DNA of 64,000 bases, from the NCBI RefSeq assembly GCF_049316285.1, contig NZ_JBMOXA010000024.1, forward strand, positions 1 to 64,000, in the 5' to 3' direction. Made by a program: the position numbers and the translations under genes. Numbering within the stretch: the stretch's first letter is position 1; the number at the start of each line of letters is the position of its first letter. Of this stretch, positions 44,444-51,924 are shown piece by piece. The DNA comes from Rhodoferax_B sp049316285 (lineage in GTDB: Bacteria > Pseudomonadota > Gammaproteobacteria > Burkholderiales > Burkholderiaceae_C). The notes under the pieces were generated by a model. The model searched no databases and had not been told where the DNA came from. It saw only the letters and a list, made by a program, of their open reading frames with translations.

Positions 44444-45955
44444 TTACTTGTGGCCGCCACCGGACGAATACCCGCCGGACGAGCCACCCGAGCTGCGGTA
44501 GTAGGTGCTGCCAGATGATCCACTGCAACTGTTCATCAACACCAGCACCACGATCAAAATAAACAAGATCAGCAGAATGGTGCCGCAGCCAATGCCCTTG
44601 CGCACACCGCCATCAAGCGCAATGTTCAACGGTGCCGCATCGCGCCGGCGCGCGGCTTCGGCTTTGCCTTGCAGCTTGAAGGCCTCGACCACCTTGTCAC
44701 TGTTGATTTTGTTGCCCACGCTCCAGGTGATTTCGCGCGGGCTTTGCTCCATGGACAACAAGCTGTTGCCGTTGCCGAAGTCGCGGTTGTAGGTCTTCTG
44801 GCCGCGCACCACGGGCCAGTAAAACTCGCCCGCCACGTAGGTGGTTTCGGCGTTGTATTGGTACTGCAGGACGTAACCCTTGCCCAGGTACTTTGCCGTG
44901 CGCTCCAGTTTGTCGAGTTTGGGCGCACCAGTGGCCGGGCGCACCAAACTCCAGCCGTCTTCCGAGTCCACCAGGAACGCAAAACCGCGCTGCAGGTTGT
45001 AGAGCAAATACTCTTCCCAGCCAAACAATTCATCATCACCCGGCTCGGCACCCATGCGGTGCTGAAAGCCCACCACCTGCCAGGCCACACCTTCCAGCGT
45101 GCCCTTGCTGCCCAGCGGAATGAGCAGTTGCACCGGCTCGTCCTGCTCGGCGTGGAACAACTCGCCGCCCACACCTTGGCTCAGATCGATGAGGCTGTTG
45201 CAGGCGCGGCAGGTCAGGCTTTTGGTGCTGCTGAGTTTGACTTCCACCGGCGCGCCGCAATTCGGGCAGTTGAACTGGCGGCCGGTTTCTTCTTTGCTGG
45301 ACGTATCTTTGATCCCCGTCAGCGCCAGCTCTTCCAGCATGACGGCGCGGCCAGACTCCAACTGCGGCGGGTTGGCGCCGTAGTCAATGCTCAGCACCTC
45401 GCCGTCGTCCGAACGCAGCTCCACCACCGTGAACGGCTGGCCCAACGGCGGCAGCTTGGGCAACTCGCCTTCGGCCGCAATCAAGCGCGCCGTAAGCTTG
45501 CTGGCGACTCTGTACAACTTGCCGCCAAACGAGGTCGTCATGCCCACACGCAGGTGGTCGGCCGCGGGCACTTCACGCCCGGGTTCGCGCGGGCGGCTGA
45601 ACACGTAGGCGCCGTTGTCTTCGCTCAGCGCGGCGGAGGTGCCATCTTCAAAAATCGCGATCCACTCGGCCCACGGGCCACTCTCGCCTTGGTACTGCAG
45701 GCGGCCGATCAGCGTGAATGGCTGCTTGCGTTCCTGGAAAAAGATAGACCCGCTGGCCATGAGCTGCAGCGGGCTGTGGTCGTCGAACAGCTCGGCCATC
45801 TTGCCCACACGCTGCAGCACTTCGCCGCTGCGCACCACCGTGCTGTGGCAATAGGCACAGACCGCATGGGTAGACTGCGCGCTACGAAATTCCACCGGCG
45901 CGCCACAACCGGGACAGGGCGCACGGTAGCTGCGTTGAGTCGATGCACCGGCCAT
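44444..45955 (-). CDS. DUF4178 zinc-ribbon protein with C-terminal membrane anchor
   Basis: 503 residues. A zinc ribbon (CPGCGAP ... CAYCHS, about 14-36) precedes a first DUF4178-type beta-rich domain (FTLIGRLQYQGESGPWAEWI). A second ribbon (CPNCGAPVEVK ... CRACNS, about 230-255) precedes a second copy (GVAWQVVGFQHRMGAEPGDD, WEEYLLYNLQRGFAFLVDSE). A transmembrane helix (GIGCGTILLILFILIVVLVLM, about 455-475) and a Gly/Ser/Tyr tail end the protein. Duplicate ribbon-plus-domain architecture is visible. DUF4178 has no assigned function, but it co-occurs with DUF350 and aminopropyltransferase genes. It belongs to the operon headed by the SPFH gene. Confidence 0.85.
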   Translation of the reverse strand: MAGASTQRSYRAPCPGCGAPVEFRSAQSTHAVCAYCHSTVVRSGEVLQRVGKMAELFDDHSPLQLMASGSIFFQERKQPFTLIGRLQYQGESGPWAEWIAIFEDGTSAALSEDNGAYVFSRPREPGREVPAADHLRVGMTTSFGGKLYRVASKLTARLIAAEGELPKLPPLGQPFTVVELRSDDGEVLSIDYGANPPQLESGRAVMLEELALTGIKDTSSKEETGRQFNCPNCGAPVEVKLSSTKSLTCRACNSLIDLSQGVGGELFHAEQDEPVQLLIPLGSKGTLEGVAWQVVGFQHRMGAEPGDDELFGWEEYLLYNLQRGFAFLVDSEDGWSLVRPATGAPKLDKLERTAKYLGKGYVLQYQYNAETTYVAGEFYWPVVRGQKTYNRDFGNGNSLLSMEQSPREITWSVGNKINSDKVVEAFKLQGKAEAARRRDAAPLNIALDGGVRKGIGCGTILLILFILIVVLVLMNSCSGSSGSTYYRSSGGSSGGYSSGGGHK

Positions 45956-45960
45956 TATTT

Positions 45961-46025
45961 CTTTAAGCTTTTCTGGCCTCTAAGGCTTATTGGAGCTGCG
46001 TAAGAAGCTATCAAAAATGATAGTT
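45961..46025 (-). repeat. Degenerate Comamonadaceae-type intergenic repeat, copy D
   Basis: On the minus strand: AACTATCATTTTTGATAGCT, TCTTACGCAGCTCC, AATAAGCCTTAGAGGCCAG and AAAAGCTTAAAG. It has the full order of elements (ATAGC, first arm, AATAAGC second arm, TAGAGGCC, T/A-rich end) and fills the gap between the SPFH and DUF4178 genes. Confidence 0.6.
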
Positions 46026-47064
46026 AAACCAGCTTCTTCAAAAGCTCGGCCTTCTTCGCATCAAACTCTTCCTGCGTGAGAATGCCCTTGGTCTTCAGCT
46101 CGCCCAGCTTCTCCAGTGTGGCCATCACTTCATCGGGCCGCACACCAACCGAGGCTGCGGCGGCCGACGCGGCGGCAGCGGGTGCGGCCTGCAAACCGGC
46201 TTGCAGGTTTTGCGCAAGCACCTGGCCCAAGGCCACGCCGGCACCCAGGCCCATGGCGTCGCCCGCCACACCGCCGCCGCCGCCCGCGCCTTCGGCAAAC
46301 TTCGGAATCGCCTGCGCGGTTTGGTACTGCATGAACTTGCCCATGTCGTTGCCCACCATGCCCATGCCAATCTTCTGGTCGAGGATCTTTTGCAGCTCTT
46401 CGGGCAGCGAAACGCTCTGCACCGTGAGCCCTTCCAGCTTCAGGCCGATCTTGGTGAACTCGGGCAGCAGTTGCTGCGTGAGTGCCTGCGCAAACATGAT
46501 CTGATTCGCCGCCAGGTCAAGAAAGGGAATGCCGCTGGCAGCAATGGCGTTGCTGATGTTCTGCAACACCAGGCCACGTAGCTGGCCATCCAGGTCTTCC
46601 ACGGTGTATTGCTCACGCGTGCCCGAAATCTCGGTGTGGAACAGCTTGGGGTCGGCCACACGGAAATTGAAGTTGCCAAAGGCGCGCAGGCGCACGGCAC
46701 CAAAGTCTTTGTCGCGGATGGTGATGGGCTGCGGCGTGCCCCACTTCTGGTCAACCTGCTGGCGTGTGCTGAAGAAGTAGACATCACTCTTGAACGGAGA
46801 CTCGAAGAGTTTGTCCCAGTTCTTCAGGTAGGTGAGTACCGGCAGCGTCTGCGTGGTGAGCTTGTACATGCCGGGGCCAAACACGTCGGCCACCTTGCCC
46901 TCGTTGACAAACACCGCCATCTGCGACTCACGCACGGTGAGCGAAGCGCCGTTCTGGATCTCCATCTCGGCCATGGGGAAGCGCCAGGCCAGCGTGCCGT
47001 CGTCGCTCTCGGTCCACTGGATGATGTCGATGAACTGCTTGCGAATGAAATCCATCAAAGCCAT
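46024..47064 (-). CDS. SPFH-domain protein with C-terminal SHOCT motif
   Basis: 346 residues. The N-terminal half is an SPFH (band 7-like) domain of the 'virion core protein' group: IQNGASLTVRESQMAVFVNE, GPGMYKLTTQTLPVLTYLKN, and an amphipathic helix RGLVLQNISNAIAASG. A Gly/Ala-rich segment (about 255-305) leads to a SHOCT motif at the end, LEKLGELKTKGILTQEEFDA. SPFH proteins form oligomeric scaffolds at membranes. GGAGAC precedes the ATG. It is the first gene of the DUF4178-DUF350-aminopropyltransferase series. It diverges from the DUF2061 gene. Confidence 0.87.
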   Translation of the reverse strand: MALMDFIRKQFIDIIQWTESDDGTLAWRFPMAEMEIQNGASLTVRESQMAVFVNEGKVADVFGPGMYKLTTQTLPVLTYLKNWDKLFESPFKSDVYFFSTRQQVDQKWGTPQPITIRDKDFGAVRLRAFGNFNFRVADPKLFHTEISGTREQYTVEDLDGQLRGLVLQNISNAIAASGIPFLDLAANQIMFAQALTQQLLPEFTKIGLKLEGLTVQSVSLPEELQKILDQKIGMGMVGNDMGKFMQYQTAQAIPKFAEGAGGGGGVAGDAMGLGAGVALGQVLAQNLQAGLQAAPAAAASAAAASVGVRPDEVMATLEKLGELKTKGILTQEEFDAKKAELLKKLV

Positions 47065-47154
47065 GTATGTCTCCTCAGGGGGCCAAAGGTCGGGGCATGA
47101 TACCTGCGCACTTGCGGCCTATGAGCCCTTTAGGCAAAAGCAATTGGCCGGATC

Positions 47155-47174
47155 AATTGAGAACCAATATCATT
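47155..47174. promoter_or_regulatory. Weak Fur-box-like sequence in the SPFH/DUF2061 divergent region
   Basis: AATTGAGAACCAATATCATT resembles the Fur-box half-sites (TGAGAA and ATCATT); I count 12 of 17 matches to the core TGATAATGATAATCATT. It lies 60 bases before the DUF2061 start and about 90 before the SPFH start. It is suggestive only. Confidence 0.25.
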
Positions 47175-47233
47175 CAGTCACTTCGATAGAAAACCTCAAT
47201 CAGCCATTCCCCATCGCCCACAGGAGCCTCAGC

Positions 47234-47488
47234 ATGCGCCAATTCGCCATCAGCAATTTGCCAACAATCAAGAAGACCGCCAGCTACTACGTGGTGCACG
47301 TTTTTGTCGCCTCGCTGGTGGCTTATGCGGTGACCGGCAACTTCTGGGTCGCCATCACGCTGAGCCTGCTGGAACCGACCGTGCAGGCGTTCGCCTTCTT
47401 CTTCCACGAGAAGGCCTGGCAACGCTGGGGCGGCAAGCGTGTGGCGGACGCCACACAGCTCGCCCACGCCACACCGGCCACAGCATAA
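47234..47488 (+). CDS. DUF2061 small membrane protein
   Basis: 84 residues: KTASYYVVHVFVASLVAYAV, TGNFWVAITLSLLEPTVQAF and FFHEKAWQRWG match the DUF2061 layout of two transmembrane helices ending in a HExxWxR-type motif. AGGAG sits eight bases before the ATG (MRQFAISNL); the frame is open upstream, but antisense to the SPFH gene. Function is unknown. It is a single gene that converges on the catabolic cluster. Confidence 0.78.
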   Translation: MRQFAISNLPTIKKTASYYVVHVFVASLVAYAVTGNFWVAITLSLLEPTVQAFAFFFHEKAWQRWGGKRVADATQLAHATPATA

Positions 47489-47510
47489 AAAAAGCGGCCT
47501 CGCGGGCCGC
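47487..47510 (-). terminator. Rho-independent terminator of the catabolic cluster
   Basis: On the minus strand GCGGCC pairs with GGCCGC over a five-base loop and is followed by seven T residues. It lies 22 bases after the stop of the reductase gene, the last gene of the 13-kb minus-strand cluster. It touches the stop of DUF2061 on the other strand. Confidence 0.8.
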
Positions 47511-47532
47511 CTTGGACTTGGGCGCCAGTCGA

Positions 47533-48495
47533 TTACAGATCGAGCACCAGGGTCGCACTCTTGCAACCCGAGACACACACCATCATCGCCTTGTTGGCGG
47601 CCTTTTCCTTGGGGCTCAGCACCGAGTCGCGGTGGTCGGGTTCACCGGCCAGTACCTTGGTTTCGCAGGTGCCGCAAATGCCTTCGCTGCAGCTGTAGGG
47701 CACGTCTATGCCTTCGTCCAGCAGCGTGGCCAACAAAGGCTTCTCGGGCGTGATGGTGAAGCTGCGGTTGCTACGCTTGAGTTCCACCACATAGGTGCTG
47801 CGCGCCTCGCTGGAGGCGGCCACTTCCACGGCCGCAAAACGCTCAATGTGTGCCTGGGTGTGGCCCAGCTTGGCGCAAACGGATTCAAACGCGTCCAGCA
47901 TCACGGCCGGGCCGCAGGCGTAGTAGTGGGTGTTGGCGTCGGGGCCACGGCTGGCCAGCAGCACGTTCAAGTCGGGTGGTGCGCCCTTTTCGTCGTTGAA
48001 GTGGAACAGCAGGGGGGCACCCAGCGCTTCCAGCTCGGCCACAAAGGCCGCATTCGCACGTGAGCGGGCGAAGTACAGCACTTCAAACGGCCGGCCGAGT
48101 TGCTTCAGGCGGCGCGCCATGCTCAGAATCGGTGTGACACCAATGCCACCGGCCACCAGCACCGAGTGCGCGGCGTCTTCATGCAGCTTGAAGTTGTTGC
48201 GTGGCGCCGAGATCGGCAACGTCATGCCCACACGCAGGTCCTGGTGCACACTGCGCGAGCCACCACGGCTGGCTGCGTCTTTCAGCACACCAATCACATA
48301 CCGCCCCTCTTCGCCCGGCTGGTTCAGCAACGAATAGTTGCGCACCATGCCGTTGGGCAAGTGCAGGTCTATGTGTGAACCGGCCTCGAAGCTCGGAAAC
48401 ACAACGCCTGGCGCGGGGCGCAGTTCTATGCTGATGATGTCGGTGGCCTCAAAGCGCAGCGTGTGCACAAAGGCGTTCAGGGTGGTGGTGGACAT
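47533..48495 (-). CDS. PDR/VanB-family ferredoxin reductase
   Basis: 320 residues. An FMN-binding beta barrel (SHIDLHLPNGMVRNYSLLNQ with the RxYS flavin motif), an NAD-binding domain (VLVAGGIGVTPILSMARRL, YYACGPAVMLDAFE) and a C-terminal plant-type 2Fe-2S ferredoxin domain (CSEGICGTCETKVL plus a later Cys in MMVCVSGC). It passes electrons from NADH through FMN and the iron-sulfur cluster to a Rieske oxygenase, as phthalate dioxygenase reductase and VanB do. The oxygenase gene is 71 bases upstream. It ends the cluster, before a terminator. Confidence 0.94.
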   Translation of the reverse strand: MSTTTLNAFVHTLRFEATDIISIELRPAPGVVFPSFEAGSHIDLHLPNGMVRNYSLLNQPGEEGRYVIGVLKDAASRGGSRSVHQDLRVGMTLPISAPRNNFKLHEDAAHSVLVAGGIGVTPILSMARRLKQLGRPFEVLYFARSRANAAFVAELEALGAPLLFHFNDEKGAPPDLNVLLASRGPDANTHYYACGPAVMLDAFESVCAKLGHTQAHIERFAAVEVAASSEARSTYVVELKRSNRSFTITPEKPLLATLLDEGIDVPYSCSEGICGTCETKVLAGEPDHRDSVLSPKEKAANKAMMVCVSGCKSATLVLDL

Positions 48496-48566
48496 GGTGG
48501 GGGAACTCTATCGGTATCTATACATGGCATCGACGGGCCGCGCCGCCGATGCTGCGTCTCATGGTG

Positions 48567-49592
48567 TCAGTTGCCCGCCGCTTCCAGTTGTTCGTCGGCC
48601 AGCCGGCGCAGGTGACGGCGCAGGCGCACGAGGCCGATGTCGTGCTGGTAGAGGTGCTCGCGCGTGTTGGCGTCTGGCTCCATTTGTTCGAGCATAACCC
48701 GATCTTGCTCCAATACCGCCCAGTGGCGCGCTTCCAGCCGGTTGCGGTAGAGGAAGCGCCAGGTGTCGCGCTGCCAGCCCGAGACCTTGCGGCAGCGCCA
48801 GAAAAACACCGCCACCAGGTTGGGGCTGATGGGCGTGGCACAGCCCACGATGCCGAAGTTGCCGCCTGGGCCGCCGGTCTTGGGGTACGGAATTTCCAGA
48901 CGCATCCAGTGCAGCCCGGTGCTGGCCCATTCGGTCCAGTCGAAGTTCACACCGCGCTGGCCCACCTTCTCGAACACAAAACCGATGTCGGTTTCGCGGA
49001 TCTGGAAGGTGGCGGTGTTGTCGCCTTCGGCCATGGAGTGCGACTGCTTGTGCAGGAAGGTGCCATGCATAGGATCCATCACGTTGTCGAGCGCGTAGCG
49101 GTAGTCGCCCTTCCACTCGGCGTAGCAGAGGAAGTTGGAGTATTCGGGCGACGACAGCTCTTCGGGCAGCGTCATAGGGGGCGGCGTTTCGATGTTGGTG
49201 TCGCTGTTGTAGAGGAACACGGTGCCGTGTTGCTCCTGCACGTGGAACGACAACGCGGCGCGCGAGCCTTCGAGCTTGCAACCGGGGCTGCCGGGCACCT
49301 TGGTGACGGTGCCATCACAGCGCACTTCCACGCCGTGGTAGGGGCAGGCCAGGCGGTCGCCCAGCACCACACCTTGCGACAGCGGTGCGCCGCGGTGCGG
49401 GCAGTGGTCTTCAAGGGCGTGCAGCGTGCCGCTGGCATCGCGCCAGAGCGCAATCTTCTTGCCCAGGCGGCGCAGCGAAATAGCGCGTTCACCGATGAAA
49501 TCGGATGGGCAGATGGGATACCAGAGGTTCTTCAGACCGACGGTGAGCAAGGCATCAACCGGATCGGCGTGGATTGGAATGGTGGCGTTCAT
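48567..49592 (-). CDS. Rieske non-heme iron oxygenase, alpha subunit (VanA-like)
   Basis: 341 residues. The Rieske 2Fe-2S ligands are Cys64 and His66 in CPHRGAPLSQG and Cys83 and His86 in CPYHG. The mononuclear iron site is Asp173-x2-His176-x4-His181 in NVMDPMHGTFLH. The short length, lack of a beta subunit and a PDR/VanB partner place it with the group of O-demethylases and phthalate-type oxygenases (vanillate demethylase VanA, toluenesulfonate, carnitine). Its substrate is unknown. It should carry out the oxidative attack in this cluster. Confidence 0.92.
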   Translation of the reverse strand: MNATIPIHADPVDALLTVGLKNLWYPICPSDFIGERAISLRRLGKKIALWRDASGTLHALEDHCPHRGAPLSQGVVLGDRLACPYHGVEVRCDGTVTKVPGSPGCKLEGSRAALSFHVQEQHGTVFLYNSDTNIETPPPMTLPEELSSPEYSNFLCYAEWKGDYRYALDNVMDPMHGTFLHKQSHSMAEGDNTATFQIRETDIGFVFEKVGQRGVNFDWTEWASTGLHWMRLEIPYPKTGGPGGNFGIVGCATPISPNLVAVFFWRCRKVSGWQRDTWRFLYRNRLEARHWAVLEQDRVMLEQMEPDANTREHLYQHDIGLVRLRRHLRRLADEQLEAAGN

Positions 49593-49625
49593 GGGAATCT
49601 CTCGAATCGATTGAAGTTGCTTGCG

Positions 49626-49856
49626 TTACTTGCTGAGGCGGGCCATCAGGTCCTGGTAGCTTTGCTCGGTCCAGGGTTCGCCGTTTTCGGCAGACGGCCC
49701 GGTACGGTTGAGGCAAGCCACCAGCTCAGGCAAGGTGTGCGCCCCTTGGGCGAATGCACGCTCGATGGCGTCGCCCAACAGATCTTCAAAAGTGGTCGGC
49801 TCGCGGCGGCGCGCCTGGTGGGGTTCGAGGTAACGGTCGGTAGGGGCGTTAGACAT
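49626..49856 (-). CDS. Small protein with recombinase-like helix-turn-helix
   Basis: 76 residues: RREPTTFEDLLGDAIERAFA, then TLPELVACLNRTGPSAENGE and PWTEQSYQDLMARLSK. The second half resembles the helix-turn-helix of the serine-recombinase 'recombinase' domain (LNxxGxxxxxGxPWTxxxxxxLL). No catalytic domain is present. Small proteins of this kind are found next to Rieske oxygenase genes in related bacteria, as I recall. It could bind DNA or be an oxygenase accessory; neither is shown. It lies 33 bases before the Rieske gene. Confidence 0.7.
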   Translation of the reverse strand: MSNAPTDRYLEPHQARRREPTTFEDLLGDAIERAFAQGAHTLPELVACLNRTGPSAENGEPWTEQSYQDLMARLSK

Positions 49857-49885
49857 GGGGGTTTCCTTTCGCGGGGAGGACGGGC

Positions 49886-50875
49886 TTAGTCGGCCTGGAT
49901 GCCCAGCTCTTTGATGATTTTTCCGAAGCGCAGGTTGTCGTCGGCGGTGGCCTTGGCCAGACGCGCGGCTTCGCCACCGGCTGGCAGCGCACCAAACACG
50001 GCCATCTTGGAGACGATCTCGGGCATCTTCAACACATCGTTCATGTGGGTATTGAGCAGCTTGACGATCTCGGGCGGCGTGCCGGCCGGTGCGTAAATGC
50101 CTTGCCAGGCGCCCACTTCCACACCCTTGATGCCTTGTTCGGCCAGTGTGGGCACGTTCGGGGCGAGCGACGAGCGCTGTGGATCGGCCACGGCCAGAAG
50201 CTTCATCTTGCCGTTGGCCAGGTAGGGGGCCACCGGGCCGTAGGTGATGAAGGTGGCCGGCACATGGCCACCCAGCACGTCGTTGATGGCCGGCGCCACG
50301 CCACGGTAAGGCACGTGCGAGAGTTGCGCACCCGTGGCCTTGTTGAACATCTCACCCAGGATGTGCATGGGCGAACCGCTGCCGGGGCTGGCGTAGGACA
50401 AGGCCTTGGCCTTGGAAGCGCCCACCAGCGCGGCCGTGTCCTTGGTGCCCGCGTCGGCGTTCACCGCCAGAAACAGCGGCTGCACGCCGGTCATCACCAC
50501 TGGCGCGAAGCTCTTCACTTCGTCGTAAGCCGAGCCCGAACCGGTCTTGAGCACCAGTTGCGCGATGGCGAAGGTGCTGGGCGCCATCAACAGCGTGTAG
50601 CCATCGGCCTTGGACTTGGCGACAAAGGCCGCGCCTATGGTGCCGCTGGCGCCGGGTTTGTTGTCCACCAGCACGGGCTGACCCAGCTTGTGCTGCAACT
50701 GCTCGGCGTACACACGTGCCATGGCATCGGTGTCGCCACCGGCGGGGTAGGCCACCACGATGGTGATGGGCTTGGCGGGATAGGCCTGGGCCAGCGCGCT
50801 GCCGACGCCAAACAACGCGCACAGCGCGGTGGCAACGGTAGCGAGGACGAAAGCTTGACGACGGATGCTCTTCAT
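49886..50875 (-). CDS. Bug/TctC-family periplasmic binding protein (first of two)
   Basis: 329 residues, signal peptide up to about residue 30 (AFVLATVATALCALFGVGSA, LAQA). Bug hallmarks: ITIVVAYPAGGDTDAMARVY, VLVDNKPGASGTIGAAFVAK, SYASPGSGSPMHILGEMF and SHVPYRGVAPAINDVLGGHV. It should bind the cluster's substrate or a relative in the periplasm and hand it to a TctAB-type permease, which is not in this window. A nine-base G:C tract lies in its leader. It shares only the fold with its neighbour, so it is probably not a recent tandem duplicate. Confidence 0.9.
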   Translation of the reverse strand: MKSIRRQAFVLATVATALCALFGVGSALAQAYPAKPITIVVAYPAGGDTDAMARVYAEQLQHKLGQPVLVDNKPGASGTIGAAFVAKSKADGYTLLMAPSTFAIAQLVLKTGSGSAYDEVKSFAPVVMTGVQPLFLAVNADAGTKDTAALVGASKAKALSYASPGSGSPMHILGEMFNKATGAQLSHVPYRGVAPAINDVLGGHVPATFITYGPVAPYLANGKMKLLAVADPQRSSLAPNVPTLAEQGIKGVEVGAWQGIYAPAGTPPEIVKLLNTHMNDVLKMPEIVSKMAVFGALPAGGEAARLAKATADDNLRFGKIIKELGIQAD

Positions 50876-50931
50876 GAAGACGCCTTTCAGGGGGGGGGAT
50901 GCGGTTTTTTGTTGGGGGAATGCAGACAGAC

Positions 50932-51921
50932 TTACTCGGCCACGATGTTGCGGCTCTTGATGATGGGCGCCCAGGTGGCGGCCTCGGCGCGGATCAAATC
51001 GCCGAAGGCTGTGCCGGTGTTGATCCAGACTTCCAGGCCCTGCTTTTGCAGTTGAGCTTGGGTGGCCTTGTCGCCAAAAATCTCGGTCACGTCTTTGGCC
51101 AGCTGTGCGGCCACGGCCGGTGGTGTGCCCTTGGGCGCCAATACGCCGTACCAGGAGGTGACCTGCACCCCCTTGACGCCGGCTTCACCCAGTGTGGGCA
51201 CATTGGGCAGTGCCGGGGCGCGTTGTGGGTCGGTCACGGCCAGCGCGCGCAACTTGCCGGACTGGATGTGCGGCAGCAGCGCCGGCAGGTTGCCGATGAT
51301 CACCGGCACCGTACCGCCCAGCACGTCGTTGAGGCCGGGGGCCGAGCCCTTGTAGGCCACATGCAGGATGTCGGCACCACTTTGCTGCTTGAACAGCTCA
51401 CCCGCCAGGTGCAGGCCGCTGCCCACGCCGGGCGAGGCGTAGCTCATGCTATTGGGCTTGGCTTTGGACAAGGCCACCAGCTCGGCCACGCTGTTGGCGG
51501 GCACGGCTGGGTTCACGGCCAGCACGTTGGCGGCCTTGGCGATCGAGGCCACGGGCACAAAGTCGGCATCCACGCTGTAGCCCAGCTTGGGCATCAGCGT
51601 GGGGTTGATGGTGAGGTTGCCTGCGGGTACCACCAGCAAGGTGTGGCCGGTGGGCGCGGCGCGCTTGACCAGGTCGATGCCGATGTTGCCGTTGGCGCCG
51701 GTGCGGTTGTCCACCACGGCGGGTTGTTTGTAGCGCGCGGTCAGGCCCGTGGCCAGGATACGCGACAGCGAATCAATGGGGCCACCCGGTGGGAACGGCG
51801 CCACGATGTTGAACGGCTGCGCGGACAAGGCGGCCACTGCTTCACCCTGGGCGTGTGCGGTGGCGGCCACCAGCAACGCCAGTGCTGCGGTCGGGATCAG
51901 TTTCAGAGCAAGGCGTCGCAT
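50932..51921 (-). CDS. Bug/TctC-family periplasmic binding protein (second of two)
   Basis: 329 residues with signal peptide MRRLALKLIPTAALALLVAA to AHA. Bug motifs: FNIVAPFPPGGPIDSLSRIL, AVVDNRTGANGNIGIDLVKR, SYASPGVGSGLHLAGELFKQ and HVAYKGSAPGLNDVLGGTV. Its stop is 56 bases before the next Bug gene, and its start is 3 bases after the VOC gene stop, so it is firmly inside the operon. Two different receptors suggest two related ligands or a receptor plus sensor arrangement. No membrane subunits are adjacent. Confidence 0.9.
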   Translation of the reverse strand: MRRLALKLIPTAALALLVAATAHAQGEAVAALSAQPFNIVAPFPPGGPIDSLSRILATGLTARYKQPAVVDNRTGANGNIGIDLVKRAAPTGHTLLVVPAGNLTINPTLMPKLGYSVDADFVPVASIAKAANVLAVNPAVPANSVAELVALSKAKPNSMSYASPGVGSGLHLAGELFKQQSGADILHVAYKGSAPGLNDVLGGTVPVIIGNLPALLPHIQSGKLRALAVTDPQRAPALPNVPTLGEAGVKGVQVTSWYGVLAPKGTPPAVAAQLAKDVTEIFGDKATQAQLQKQGLEVWINTGTAFGDLIRAEAATWAPIIKSRNIVAE

Positions 51922-51924
51922 GGT

